Notes: generated by a model not told the origin, from the sequence alone. A stretch of 64,000 nt of DNA from Geomonas edaphica (GCF_004917075.1 NZ_SSYB01000002.1:581002-645001), one strand, 5' to 3'; numbered from the stretch's first letter, positions 8,174 through 17,397 are shown. Numbers and translations: made by a program.

Positions 8174-8794
8174 TTAGGCGTTGTTCCTGCGGCGCTTGCT
8201 GAATACCGCGAGGCCGAGGAAACCGGTGCCGAGCAGGAGGAAGGTACCCGGTTCGGGGACCGGCGGAGCGCCGTTGGCGATGAAACCGGTCGCGATTGCG
8301 CCGGTGGTTACGCCTTCTTGGAAGACGTAGACGTGCGCCGCCAGGTTGTAGCCCAAAAGGTTGTTCATCAGGGCCACGTTGGTCGAGTCGAAGGAGATCA
8401 TGTCGGTCGCGACGTTGCCGCCGTTGCTGTCGGTGGAACCGGCAGAGACGTTGAAAATCCCGAAACCGTCGAACTGCTGCGGTGAATGAGGCGCCACTGC
8501 CTGAGCCCAGGTGCCCGGGTCGAAGTTGCTAAGCGTGGCGGTGCCGTTCACGTTCATGCCGACGTCGTTCAGCATGAAGTCGTAGATGTTCCCTCCAAAG
8601 GAGACGTTCTGCAGACCTGCGAAGGTGACGGTGTTCCCCTCGATGGTCACGGTGGCGTAGTTGCCGGTGTAGCCTGAAATGGCGTTCATGACGTCGCTGT
8701 TGGCGCTTCCCAGGTCGTAGGTGGTAGCCCAGCCGGTCGCGGCACTGCATGCCAGCAGAAGACCGCATGTCAAACCTCTCAATAATGCTCTCAT
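8174..8794 (-). CDS. PEP-CTERM sorting domain protein 1
   Basis: The start at 8794 is chosen because AGGAGG lies 5 nt upstream and translation then opens with a signal peptide (MRALLRGLTCGLLLACSAA...WA). The longer ORF from 8893 would run over the promoter. The C-terminus has the PEP-CTERM tripartite tail: VPEPGTF, a hydrophobic helix (LLLGTGFLGLAVF) and a basic end (SKRRRNNA). The protein should be exported by Sec, then recognised and cleaved by exosortase XrtA, encoded at 22970. The 150-residue middle is a Gly/Asn/Thr-rich beta-type domain I cannot name. A sigma-54 promoter and shared upstream motif precede it. Confidence 0.9.
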   Translation of the reverse strand: MRALLRGLTCGLLLACSAATGWATTYDLGSANSDVMNAISGYTGNYATVTIEGNTVTFAGLQNVSFGGNIYDFMLNDVGMNVNGTATLSNFDPGTWAQAVAPHSPQQFDGFGIFNVSAGSTDSNGGNVATDMISFDSTNVALMNNLLGYNLAAHVYVFQEGVTTGAIATGFIANGAPPVPEPGTFLLLGTGFLGLAVFSKRRRNNA

Positions 8795-8858
8795 GTCATC
8801 CTCCTTTACCCCCATTAGTCCTATTAATTTCGGAACCCGTAAGCTCTGCCCACACTTC

Positions 8859-8875
8859 AGCAAAACACGGGCCAA
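8859..8875 (-). promoter_or_regulatory. Sigma-54 (-24/-12) promoter of PEP-CTERM gene 1
   Basis: The minus strand reads TTGGCCCGTGTTTTGCT. Against the RpoN consensus TGGCACG-N4-TTGCW there is one mismatch, and the GG/GC spacing is exact. The predicted transcription start is about 50 nt before the ATG at 8794. Confidence 0.8.
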
Positions 8876-8936
8876 TTTCGCAAACTGCCGCAATGACGCG
8901 CTTTTCCCAAAAGGGGGGGATGAGACGGATGGAGAA

Positions 8937-8953
8937 TGTAAGATTCTTCGACA
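8937..8953. promoter_or_regulatory. Candidate PrsR enhancer site, copy 1
   Basis: The 17-bp sequence TGTAAGATTCTTCGACA is centred 72 bp upstream of the -24 GG of PEP-CTERM gene 1. It shares 14 of 17 bases with the site at 9738-9754, which sits at nearly the same distance from the other PEP-CTERM promoter. The core is dyad-symmetric (TGT-N11-ACA with inner AA/TT), as expected for a Fis-type activator site. Binding by PrsR is inferred. Confidence 0.5.
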
Positions 8954-8980
8954 AGCCGGCGCGCGAGGCGCCGATGCGGT

Positions 8981-9622
8981 TCAGCCGTTTCCGCGGCGCT
9001 TGCAGTAGATCGCGAGGCCCAGGCAGCCAAGCCCCAGGAGCAGAACGGTCCCAGGTTCCGGCACGGGGGCCGCGACGACATGGTAGGCGTCCGGGTTGCT
9101 CGGGTCGTTCACCAGCATGCTGCGCACCGCGAAGCCCAGGAAATCCACGTTGGACCTGGCGTCCCCGAGGAGGTCGAGGTCAAGGCTGAAGTCCCTCAGG
9201 TCGACGGGGCTGCTCTGGTTCGGCACTACCTGGTAGTCGCTCAGGTAGGTGGCGCCCCCCGCCTGGACGAAAAGGGCAAGCTCCCACGGGCTGTTGTTCA
9301 CGTTGGCGAGCTTCAGATCGAAGCTGTCTGCCGCTGAGAGGTCGCTCTTGCCTATGTCGGTGGCCTTTACACCTACATAGCTGTAGACATAATAGGGGGG
9401 AGCCTCCGGGTCGAGCGGTCGCGACAAGCTCTGGGCGAACAAGACGCCGGCCTCGGGCCATGCCGCCGTCTGCAATCTGCCCGCCTCGGCGTCCCAGTTG
9501 TTCGTTTGCACCACGGTCGCGGTCAGCAGTTCGGGACTGCTCAGGGTGATGCAGCCCGCCTGGGCGCGCCCCGTTGCCAAGACAAGCAGCGCTCCTACTA
9601 CCAATGCAGTGATACCTTTCAT
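8981..9622 (-). CDS. PEP-CTERM sorting domain protein 2
   Basis: This 213-residue protein has a signal peptide (MKGITALVVGALLVLATG, cut near AQA) and a PEP-CTERM tail (VPEPGTVLLLGLGCLGLAIYC, then KRRGNG). AAGGAGG precedes ATG 9622. The central domain (about residues 25-175) is beta-rich without a name I recognise. It should be processed by XrtA and attached to, or released into, the exopolysaccharide layer. Like its neighbour it has its own sigma-54 promoter, so the two genes are separately transcribed members of one regulon. Confidence 0.9.
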   Translation of the reverse strand: MKGITALVVGALLVLATGRAQAGCITLSSPELLTATVVQTNNWDAEAGRLQTAAWPEAGVLFAQSLSRPLDPEAPPYYVYSYVGVKATDIGKSDLSAADSFDLKLANVNNSPWELALFVQAGGATYLSDYQVVPNQSSPVDLRDFSLDLDLLGDARSNVDFLGFAVRSMLVNDPSNPDAYHVVAAPVPEPGTVLLLGLGCLGLAIYCKRRGNG

Positions 9623-9657
9623 CCTTGCCTCCTTTTTTATTAGTGTTGTGTAATCAA

Positions 9658-9674
9658 AGCAAACAGGGTGCCAT
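9658..9674 (-). promoter_or_regulatory. Sigma-54 (-24/-12) promoter of PEP-CTERM gene 2
   Basis: The minus strand reads ATGGCACCCTGTTTGCT, one mismatch from TGGCACG-N4-TTGCW with exact spacing. It lies 36 nt before the ATG. Inverted repeats CGCCA-N5-TGGCG (9686-9700) and GGAAC-N3-GTTCC (9703-9715) lie just upstream of it. Confidence 0.85.
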
Positions 9675-9737
9675 CAATTAAAAATCGCCAATATATGGCG
9701 TTGGAACGATGTTCCCCCTTGCGGCGGGGCCATCGTG

Positions 9738-9754
9738 TGTAAAAATATTCGACA
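9738..9754. promoter_or_regulatory. Candidate PrsR enhancer site, copy 2
   Basis: TGTAAAAATATTCGACA is centred about 74 bp upstream of the -24 GG and matches the site at 8937-8953 at 14 of 17 bases without gaps. The outer TGT...ACA arms and inner AA...TT are symmetric. Confidence 0.5.
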
Positions 9755-10062
9755 TAGGGAGCGACCCGCCCCTCCAACCACCGCGAGCCTCGCATCGCGG
9801 CGAGGGGACTCGGGTGTGACGAGAGCGCTGCCTGGGGCGAAAGCTCATTGCGCTCTCCCTCCTCCTCATAGCTTCGATGCGTTACAGGCGGCGTGGGTAA
9901 TTGGGGTCGCCGTCATGGCTTCGTGACCGCCCGGATACTGTCACAGGCGTTATGCGCGAGGAGAATTCGCTTGAAAAGTAAACGTCATTCTGCTAAGAAC
10001 CTATAGAAAATTTTAATATCATATCGTTAAGCGATAGTTCACGGTTGCTTGGAGGTAGGCAG
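9755..10062. other. Intergenic region before prsT
   Basis: I see no gene here. A small perfect hairpin (CCTCGC at 9788-9793 with GCGAGG at 9800-9805) is present. The last 90 bp turn AT-rich and probably hold the main promoter of the exopolysaccharide operon, but no clear -35/-10 pair or sigma-54 site is visible. Confidence 0.5.
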
Positions 10063-12711
10063 ATGAAGATCGCCTTGCTGTTATTGGTAGTGATGCTGAG
10101 CGTTTCAGGTTGCGGCAGCAAGACAAAGGAGAACCTGTATGAGGAGGGGGTGAAGCAGTTGCAAGCGGCCAATCCTGCTGGAGCCGTCGTCTGCTTCAAA
10201 AACGCCCTCGAGAAGGACGTCAACTACTACGACGCCCGCCTACAACTGGCCAAGGCCTACGCAGAACTCGGACGCAACGAACAGGCGGAAAAGGAATACC
10301 TGAAGGTGCTGACCCAGAACCCGTCCCGCGACGAGGTGCTGCTCGACCTGGCCCGCCTTTACAACACCATGCGCAAGGGGGAGCGGGGCGGGGAGATGGC
10401 GGACAAGTATCTGGCCGCCCACCCGGGTGACGCGCGGGGGCTCGAGGTGCTGGGAGCCTCCTACGCCGTGCGCGGCAAGCAGCAGGAGGCGCTCTCCCTG
10501 TTGGAGCGCGCCCTGACCGCAGACCCCAAACGCTCCGAGACGAAACTCCAGCTAGCCTCGGTGAACATGTCGCTTGAGCGGGTGGAGAAGGCGAGGACCC
10601 TGCTGGGCGAGGTGGTGCAGGCGGACCCGAAGGATGTCAAGGCGCTCTCCATGCTGGGCGCCCTGGAGATGCGTGCCGGCAACACGGACCGGGCCGCCGG
10701 GTGGTATCGGAGGATCGTGCAGCTAGACCCGGCCAGAAGCGACGCCGTGTACAAGCTTGGGCTCATACAGGTGGAGAAAGGGGAGCTCGATCGTGCTGAT
10801 GCCTCCGCCGACCAATTGATCAAGCAGTACCCGAAGAAGGGGGAGGGGTACCAGTTGAAAGGTGTGGTCAGCTTTTACAGGAAGAAGTACGACGACGCCA
10901 TCAACTCGCTGATGCAGGCAGTGAAGCTCGCGCCCACCCTGGACGGGTACCAGTTCCTGGGGCTCAGCTATTACAGCAAGGGAGAGCTGGAAAGCGCGCT
11001 GAGTCAGTTCCGCATTATCGTCGACCGGGTTCCCGCTTCGCGCCAGGCACGGCTCATGATAGCCCAGACCCTGCTCGCTCAAAAGCGTGTAGAGGACGCC
11101 GTAACCGAGATAAAGAAGGTCCTCGCCAACGACGACTCCGATGCCATGGCGCACAGCCTGCTCGGCAGCGCCTACCTGCAGCAGGGACTCTTCGAGGATG
11201 GGATGCGCGAGCTGGAAGCCGCCACCAAGCTCGATCCAAAGCTTGTGCAGGCGCATCTGAAGAGAGGGGCATTCTACTTCAGCAAAGGAAAGGCCGCCGA
11301 GGGAGAAAGCGAGCTGGCACTCGCGGTGAAGGCCGCTCCCGACGTTCTGAACAGCAGGCTGCTTTTGGCCTCGTACTACTACCGGCAGGGCAAGCGTGAC
11401 AAGGCGCTCTCCCTCGTCACCTCTGGTATAACCGGCGGTAAAGGCGACGCCCCCCTCTACAACGCCTTGGCCGGGCTGCAGTTTTCCGCAGCCGACAAGA
11501 CCGCGGCCCTCAAAAGCCTGGCCCAGGCCAAGCGCCTCGATCCTCAGTTCCCGGCGACGTACCACAACCTGGCGGGGTACTACGCCTCGGCCGGGGATTA
11601 CCCGAAGGCGATCGCTGAGCTTTCCGAACTGCAAGCGAGGGCTCCGGGGAACTTGCGCGCCCTCATGGGACTTGCCTCCTTGAGCGACCTGATCGGCAAG
11701 GATGCCGACGCGCTCGCCTACTATAAGAAGGCGCAGCAGACGAAGGCTCCTGAGGCGTACCTAGCGCTTGCCGCGTACTACCAGAAGAAGAAAGCTCCGG
11801 GCAAGGCGCTAGATGTGCTCGATGAGGCCGCGAAGCTCGACCCCCGTTCCATCGCTCTGCTCGAGGCGAAGGGGCAGCTGCTCATGGCCCAGAAGGAGTA
11901 CAAAAAGGCGCTCAAGGTGTACGACGACGTGGAGGCGATAAACCCGGATCGCGGTTTGATGCTGAAGGTGGGGGTCTATCTGGCAATGAAGGACAAGGCG
12001 AAGGCGGTTGAGCAGGCGACGAGGCTGATCGCGCGGCATCCCTCCTCGGCGCAGGGGCACCTCGTTCTCGCGGGAGTATACCAGCAGACCGGAGATGCGG
12101 CCGCCGCCATCACTACCGCGAAAAAGGCGCTCGGCGTAGCCCCCGGCAGCGCGGAACCCCGCATCATGCTGGGCGACCTGCAGCGAGCCGACAGGGACTA
12201 CGCGGCCGCATTGAACAGCTACCAGGACGCCTTGAGGGTCGAGCCCGGCTCCCTCCCCGCCAAGGCCTCGATGGCCGAACTGCTAGATGCCACCGGCAAA
12301 AGAGAGGAGGCCGCCTCGCATTACCGCGCCATCTTGCAGCGAAACGGCAACTACGTGCCCGCGTTGAACAACTTGGCCTATCTCTGCGCGGACGGCTACG
12401 GCAAGAAGGAAGATGCCTTGCGCCTCGCCGTCACCGCTTTTCGTCTGGAACCGGGGAACCCGAACGTCATGGATACGGTCGGCTACGCCCTTTATCGCAA
12501 TGGCCGCGGCGGCGATGCCGTGAAGGTGCTGGAGCGGGCTGCCGCCCTGCTGCCAGGCGACCCGACGGTGCGCTACCATCTGGGGCTCGCCTATCAGCAG
12601 ACGGGCGACCGGGCCAGGGCGCAAAAGGCCCTCCAGGAGTCGCTTGGCCTTGGGGATTACCGTGACAAAAAGGCGGCGCAGTCGCTGCTCGCGCAACTGT
12701 CGCGCAGGTAG
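10063..12711 (+). CDS. prsT: PrsT-type TPR lipoprotein of the XrtA/PEP-CTERM system
   Basis: ATG 10063 has GGAGG 7 nt upstream and gives a lipoprotein signal (MKIALLLLVVMLSVSGC, lipobox VSGC). The remaining 860 residues are about two dozen tetratricopeptide repeats, each with the A..GY/F..A pattern. Length and lipoprotein form match PrsT, the TPR protein that opens XrtA loci. It probably sits in the outer or inner membrane facing the periplasm and scaffolds polysaccharide secretion. It is the first gene of the plus-strand operon; the sugar transferase follows after 39 nt. Confidence 0.9.
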   Translation: MKIALLLLVVMLSVSGCGSKTKENLYEEGVKQLQAANPAGAVVCFKNALEKDVNYYDARLQLAKAYAELGRNEQAEKEYLKVLTQNPSRDEVLLDLARLYNTMRKGERGGEMADKYLAAHPGDARGLEVLGASYAVRGKQQEALSLLERALTADPKRSETKLQLASVNMSLERVEKARTLLGEVVQADPKDVKALSMLGALEMRAGNTDRAAGWYRRIVQLDPARSDAVYKLGLIQVEKGELDRADASADQLIKQYPKKGEGYQLKGVVSFYRKKYDDAINSLMQAVKLAPTLDGYQFLGLSYYSKGELESALSQFRIIVDRVPASRQARLMIAQTLLAQKRVEDAVTEIKKVLANDDSDAMAHSLLGSAYLQQGLFEDGMRELEAATKLDPKLVQAHLKRGAFYFSKGKAAEGESELALAVKAAPDVLNSRLLLASYYYRQGKRDKALSLVTSGITGGKGDAPLYNALAGLQFSAADKTAALKSLAQAKRLDPQFPATYHNLAGYYASAGDYPKAIAELSELQARAPGNLRALMGLASLSDLIGKDADALAYYKKAQQTKAPEAYLALAAYYQKKKAPGKALDVLDEAAKLDPRSIALLEAKGQLLMAQKEYKKALKVYDDVEAINPDRGLMLKVGVYLAMKDKAKAVEQATRLIARHPSSAQGHLVLAGVYQQTGDAAAAITTAKKALGVAPGSAEPRIMLGDLQRADRDYAAALNSYQDALRVEPGSLPAKASMAELLDATGKREEAASHYRAILQRNGNYVPALNNLAYLCADGYGKKEDALRLAVTAFRLEPGNPNVMDTVGYALYRNGRGGDAVKVLERAAALLPGDPTVRYHLGLAYQQTGDRARAQKALQESLGLGDYRDKKAAQSLLAQLSRR

Positions 12712-12750
12712 GCGGCCGTAGTGAAGGGACGAAGGGAAGTACCATAGGAT

Positions 12751-14133
12751 ATGGATCTGCGCATCTGCTTATACATAGTCGTCGACGCCATGCTGGCGCT
12801 CGCCTCGCTCGTCTTTGCTGCCGGGCTGCGGTTCGGCCAGCTCACCCTGCAGGAGGGGTGGCAGCCTGAACAGGCGCTCCGGGCGTCGCTGCTCTTTGTG
12901 GTGGTGATCCTGTTTTCCTCCTACCTGATGGAGGTCTACGCCCTTCCCAGGGAAAGCCGCAAAAGGGAGATCCTGGCCGCATGCGTCCAGGGAGGGTGCG
13001 CCGCCTTCTTCTTTTTGTCAGTGGTCTACTACCTCGCCCCCGAGCTGATGCTGGGAAGGGGGGTGCTCTTCATCGCACTCGGCTTTTTCGTGGCCCTGCA
13101 GTTCTCCTGGTACGCCCTTTCCGGCATCGGGGCGCGCAAGGTCCCTTTCGCCCAGCGCGTCCTGATCCTTGGCACCGGCGACCTTGCCTGCCAGTTAGGG
13201 GGGCTTTTGACCTCCCAAAGCGGCTCGTTCACCCTCGCCGGGTACTTGGAGGTAGACGCGGCGCACCGCCCGGAGCAGACGGTGCACGAGCCGGAGCTCT
13301 TCCGCTCCCAGATCATCCCCGCCCGGGACGACCTGTTGCAGACCGCCCGGGAACACAAGGCGTCGGTGATCGTTGTAGCACTCGCCGAGCGGCGTGGCGT
13401 GCTTCCCCTGCAGGAGATGATGCGCTGCAAGCTAAACGGCATCGAGATCCTCGACGCCCCGACCTTTTACGAGATGGTCCAGGGGAAGCTTTTGCTGGAG
13501 GAGATGACCCCCTCGTGGATCATCTTTTCCACCGGCTTCCACCACACCGGGCTCATCAACGTCTACAAGCGCTTCATCGACGTTCTGCTCTCGGTTACGG
13601 GGCTTTTGCTGAGCGCTCCGCTGTTACCTTTCATCGCCCTGGCGGTGAAACTCGATTCCCCCGGACCGCTCTTTTTCAGACAGGAACGCGTGGGGCTCGG
13701 GGAGAAGAGCTTCACCTTGTACAAGTTCCGCTCCATGAGGCAGGACGCCGAGCGCGACGGGGCCGTCTGGGCGGAAAAGAACGACGCACGCGTCACCCGG
13801 GTGGGGGCTTTTTTGCGCAACTCGCGCATCGACGAGATTCCGCAACTCATAAACGTGCTGCGCGGAGAGATGAGTTTCATAGGTCCAAGGCCCGAGCGCC
13901 CGGAGTTCGTGGAGAAGCTAAGGCAGGAGATCTACTACTATTCGAAGCGTCACACCATAAAACCCGGTCTGACCGGCTGGGCCCAGGTCCGCTATCCGTA
14001 CGGGGCTACGGTGCAGGACGCCATCGAGAAGCTGCGTTACGACCTTTACTACATAAAAAATCTTTCCGTGCTCCTTGACACCCGGATCATCTTCGAGACG
14101 GTCAAGGTGGTCCTTTTTGGACGCGGGAGATGA
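12751..14133 (+). CDS. Undecaprenyl-phosphate sugar phosphotransferase, XrtA-system type
   Basis: This 460-residue protein has four N-terminal membrane helices, a Rossmann-like central domain (VLILGTGDLACQLGG), a fifth helix near residue 280, and the bacterial sugar transferase domain: KRFIDVLLS, YKFRSMRQDAE, RNSRIDEIPQLINVL, GPRPERPEF and KPGLTGWAQV. It should transfer the first sugar-phosphate onto undecaprenyl phosphate and so start each repeat unit at the inner membrane. It belongs to the EpsB-like PEP-CTERM-associated group. Confidence 0.93.
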   Translation: MDLRICLYIVVDAMLALASLVFAAGLRFGQLTLQEGWQPEQALRASLLFVVVILFSSYLMEVYALPRESRKREILAACVQGGCAAFFFLSVVYYLAPELMLGRGVLFIALGFFVALQFSWYALSGIGARKVPFAQRVLILGTGDLACQLGGLLTSQSGSFTLAGYLEVDAAHRPEQTVHEPELFRSQIIPARDDLLQTAREHKASVIVVALAERRGVLPLQEMMRCKLNGIEILDAPTFYEMVQGKLLLEEMTPSWIIFSTGFHHTGLINVYKRFIDVLLSVTGLLLSAPLLPFIALAVKLDSPGPLFFRQERVGLGEKSFTLYKFRSMRQDAERDGAVWAEKNDARVTRVGAFLRNSRIDEIPQLINVLRGEMSFIGPRPERPEFVEKLRQEIYYYSKRHTIKPGLTGWAQVRYPYGATVQDAIEKLRYDLYYIKNLSVLLDTRIIFETVKVVLFGRGR

Positions 14134-14149
14134 GCAAAAAGGAGGCATC

Positions 14150-14956
14150 ATGAGACTCAGACTGCTGGTACTGCTAACGGTCGCCCTTTTATCCCTTCCC
14201 GTTGCCGGCTGGGGAGGGGACTATCAGATTGGGGAGGGGGACCTCCTAGACATCTCGGTGTGGGGGGTTAAGGACCTGAACTTCCAGGTCCGGGTCCGTC
14301 CGGACGGGAAGATAACGGTCCCTGGGCTGGGCGAGGTGGCGGCGAGCGGCAGCACCCCGAGCCAACTGCAGGGTTACCTCGGCGGGCGGCTGAAGGAGCT
14401 GGTAAAAAACCCGATCGTAACCGTCACGGTGCGCGAGATCACCAACTCCAAGGTGTACATCTTCGGCTCTGGCGTGAAAGCAGGTGTTTACGACCTCTCC
14501 AAGCGCACGACGCTCTTGCAACTTCTGTGCACCCTTCCGGAGGTGAAATCCGCGGACCTGCGCAACGCCTACCTCCTGCGCGAAGGGCAGAAGATGAAGG
14601 TCGACCTGCACCGCCTGTTCATCCTGGGTGACACGAGCCAGGACCTGCAGCTCGAATCCAACGACTCGCTGTTCGTGCCGCTTCTGACCGACCGCAGCGT
14701 CTACGTCCTTGGGGCCGTGAACCTCCCGAAAGCGATCGAGTACCGCGAGGGGATGAAGGTGATGGAGGCGATTCTTGACGCGGGTGGCTTCACTAAGTTC
14801 GCCGACCAAAACGACGTGGTGGTGCGCAGGAAGGAAGGGGAGGGGGCCAAGTCCATGGAGGTCAAGGCGAAGAAACTGTTCAAGGAGGGGGATCTCTCCC
14901 AGAACATCGAGCTTAAGGCCGGGGACTACGTCCTGGTCAAGGAAGCCTTTTTCTAG
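14150..14956 (+). CDS. Polysaccharide export protein (Wza-like), XrtA-associated
   Basis: ATG 14150 follows GGAGG by 4 nt; the longer ORF starts inside the upstream gene. The 268-residue product has a signal peptide (MRLRLLVLLTVALLSLPVAG). The export domain follows (YQIGEGDLLDISVWGVKDL, VRPDGKITVPGLGEV), with two SLBB-type segments (KVYIFGSGVKAGVYDL and SVYVLGAVNLPKAIEYREG). There is no lipobox Cys, unlike E. coli Wza. It should form the periplasmic/outer-membrane part of the polysaccharide channel with the chain-length protein encoded next. Confidence 0.93.
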   Translation: MRLRLLVLLTVALLSLPVAGWGGDYQIGEGDLLDISVWGVKDLNFQVRVRPDGKITVPGLGEVAASGSTPSQLQGYLGGRLKELVKNPIVTVTVREITNSKVYIFGSGVKAGVYDLSKRTTLLQLLCTLPEVKSADLRNAYLLREGQKMKVDLHRLFILGDTSQDLQLESNDSLFVPLLTDRSVYVLGAVNLPKAIEYREGMKVMEAILDAGGFTKFADQNDVVVRRKEGEGAKSMEVKAKKLFKEGDLSQNIELKAGDYVLVKEAFF

Positions 14957-14971
14957 GCGGAGGGGGGAGCC

Positions 14972-16456
14972 GTGCAGGAATCTGAATACAGAAAATACGC
15001 GCAGCTCGTGACGAGGCACAAGGAACGCTACGTCCTTTGGGCCTTGCTGATCATGACCCTGGTCTTTCTGGTGAGCTACCTTCTGCCGAGAAAGTACGAG
15101 TCCTCGAGCACGGTGTTCATCGAGAAGAACGTCATCAGCGAGCTGGTGAAGGGGATCACCGTGACCCCTTCCATGGACGACACCATCAACGTGCTCACCT
15201 ACGCCATCACCAGCCGGTCCCTTCTGACCAAGGCGATGGAGAGCCTTGACATGAACCTGGGCAAGGAGGGGAACGAGGAGCTGATCCGGGATCTGCAGAA
15301 GAACATCACGGTGAAGGTGAAGGAGAAAAACAACCTCTTCATCATTTCCTTCACCCACAGCGACCCGAGGATCTCGCGCGACTTCGTGAACACCCTGGTG
15401 CGCCTGTACATCGAGCAGAACACCTCCTCCAAACGCGGGGAGTCCTACGATGCAACGAAGTTCCTCGCCGAGCAGATCCAGACCTTCAATACGAAGCTCG
15501 AGAAGGCCGAGGGCGAGGTGAACGCCTACAAGCGCGAGAAGGGTGGGATCATCGCCATCGACGAAGGGAAGCTCTTCGAGGAGATCAATCTGGCCCAGCA
15601 AAAGCTCTACGACCTGCAACTGAGAAGGCGCCAGTTGGAGGGGATGCGCCAGGTGACGAGGAGGAGTAACGACCCCCTGCAGGCCAAGCTCGTCACTTTG
15701 CAGAAGCGGCTTGATGACCTGAGGGTGCAGTACACCGACAGCTATCCGGAGGTGGTCACCGTCAAGGGTGACATCGACACGGTGAAGGAGCAGTTGAAGT
15801 CCAGAAAGGGTGGCGAGCCGCAGCCGCTGGACCCGCAGGAGGTGGCAAAGATCGACGCCGAGGTGGCCGCCCTCAAGGTGGCGGAGGAGGGGCTAAACCG
15901 CCACATCCAGAAGAACCGCGAGATCCTGCAGAGCATCCCATCCGCCAAGGCCGGGCTCGCCAAGCTCGAGGTGGAGCGCGAGAACCAGAAGAAGCTCTAC
16001 GACCAGCTCTACTCGCGGCACGGGCAATCTGAAGTCTCCAAGCAGATGGAGGTGCAGGACAAGTCCACCACCTTCCGCATCGTAGATCCCGCGGTCCTGC
16101 CGCTCAAACCCTCGAGCCCAAACCGGATCATGATCATGCTGACCGGGATCTTCGCCGGACTCGCCGGCAGCCTCGCCATCCTCGTTTTGCGCGACCAGAT
16201 GGATGCCTCGGTCAAGGACGTCACCTTCGCCAAGACACTGGGGGCGCCGGTCCTCGCGGTTGTCCCGAAGATGCTCGACGCGCATCAGGCGCTCAGGCTG
16301 CGCAGGAGAGCGCACCGTGTCTTCGCGGTCGCGACGCTCTACTTCCTGTTCCTTCTGGTATTCCCGGCCATGGAACTTTTGGATCTGCCGTACATGGACA
16401 GGCTATTGGACCACCTGACCCCGATTAGCCAGGGGATCAGGGGGATCTTGCACTAG
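14972..16456 (+). CDS. Polysaccharide chain-length determinant (Wzz-like), XrtA-associated
   Basis: A GTG start with a long GGAGGGGGGAG ribosome site gives 494 residues. A membrane helix at about residues 22-40 (YVLWALLIMTLVFLVSYLL) is followed by a Wzz domain and a long coiled coil (residues 160-370). A second helix lies near residue 390 (IMIMLTGIFAGLAGSLAIL), after the Pro-rich VLPLKPSSPNR motif, and a third hydrophobic segment lies near the end. It sets polymer length and, with the separate tyrosine kinase downstream, controls assembly at the inner membrane. Confidence 0.92.
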   Translation: MQESEYRKYAQLVTRHKERYVLWALLIMTLVFLVSYLLPRKYESSSTVFIEKNVISELVKGITVTPSMDDTINVLTYAITSRSLLTKAMESLDMNLGKEGNEELIRDLQKNITVKVKEKNNLFIISFTHSDPRISRDFVNTLVRLYIEQNTSSKRGESYDATKFLAEQIQTFNTKLEKAEGEVNAYKREKGGIIAIDEGKLFEEINLAQQKLYDLQLRRRQLEGMRQVTRRSNDPLQAKLVTLQKRLDDLRVQYTDSYPEVVTVKGDIDTVKEQLKSRKGGEPQPLDPQEVAKIDAEVAALKVAEEGLNRHIQKNREILQSIPSAKAGLAKLEVERENQKKLYDQLYSRHGQSEVSKQMEVQDKSTTFRIVDPAVLPLKPSSPNRIMIMLTGIFAGLAGSLAILVLRDQMDASVKDVTFAKTLGAPVLAVVPKMLDAHQALRLRRRAHRVFAVATLYFLFLLVFPAMELLDLPYMDRLLDHLTPISQGIRGILH

Positions 16457-16513
16457 TGATCACCAACCGGCCGACCCACCGCATCGCGCGGGGGCGGCGG
16501 CAACGAGGTCTTT

Positions 16514-17383
16514 ATGAGCAGAATAGAAATGGCGATGGAGAAGGCGGCACGCCTTAGAGAGGAGGGAGCCCCCCGCGAGGTGGCCGGGGTGGACGCTGCC
16601 ACGGAGGTCATCACGGCGCCGCCTCACGGGCGTGAAGCGCGCACCGCCGTTGGCGCGCCGCCGGCCGTTCCCCCCGAACAGGTGCTGACACCCAGGCATC
16701 CTTTCCTGGTCAACCTACTCGACCCGCACTCACCGGCGGCCGAGGAGTACCGAAAGCTGAAGTCGGTCCTCGTGAAGCTCACCGACGGGGACCGGTTCAA
16801 AAACGCCGTCATGGTGACGAGCTCGGTCCCCGGGGAAGGCAAAAGCCTGACGGCTCTCAACCTTGCCGCGAGCCTTGCCCAGGGGCTCGACCACACCGTG
16901 CTTCTGATAGACGCAGACCTGCGCCGCCCGTCCCTGCACAAATACCTGGAGATAGAGCAGGGGCCGGGCCTTGCCGACATCCTGTCGGGTAAGGCCGAGA
17001 TCCCCGACACCATCGTGCAGACCGGTCTCGGGAAACTCTCGCTGATCCGCTCGGGAAGCCATGTGGAGAACCCAGTGGAGCTTTTCTCTTCGCAGAAGAT
17101 GCGCGTCCTCGTGGACGAGCTGAAAAACCGCTACCCGGACCGCTACATCATCTTCGATACCCCCCCTTTGCTCCCCTTTGCCGAGAGCCGGGCCCTTGCC
17201 AACATCGTCGATGGCGTTTTGCTCGTGGTCATGGAGCGGCTTGCCTCCGAGGGGGAGGTGCTGGAGGCGTACGAGTCGGTGAAGGGACCGGGGCTTCTGG
17301 GGATCGTGTATAACGCGGCGTGCGAATCCGGACATGACGAGCGCTACGCATATTACAGGCACTACCAGGAGCAGGGACAGTAG
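16514..17383 (+). CDS. XrtA-associated tyrosine autokinase (BY-kinase)
   Basis: This 289-residue cytoplasmic protein has Walker A SSVPGEGKSLTALNLA, Walker A' LLIDADLRRPSLHKYL and Walker B YIIFDTPPLLP. Its C-terminal tyrosine cluster (ERYAYYRHYQEQ) is where BY-kinases autophosphorylate. The Wzz-like activator is encoded as a separate protein just upstream, as in the firmicute CapA/CapB arrangement. It should phosphorylate itself in a cycle that drives polymerisation and export. Confidence 0.94.
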   Translation: MSRIEMAMEKAARLREEGAPREVAGVDAATEVITAPPHGREARTAVGAPPAVPPEQVLTPRHPFLVNLLDPHSPAAEEYRKLKSVLVKLTDGDRFKNAVMVTSSVPGEGKSLTALNLAASLAQGLDHTVLLIDADLRRPSLHKYLEIEQGPGLADILSGKAEIPDTIVQTGLGKLSLIRSGSHVENPVELFSSQKMRVLVDELKNRYPDRYIIFDTPPLLPFAESRALANIVDGVLLVVMERLASEGEVLEAYESVKGPGLLGIVYNAACESGHDERYAYYRHYQEQGQ

Positions 17384-17397
17384 GTCCGGGAGCTGTT

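Noticed and set aside
14246..15619. A 457-codon minus-strand ORF across the export and chain-length genes.
   Set aside because: It spans two real genes on the other strand and has His/Leu/Val-rich shadow composition.
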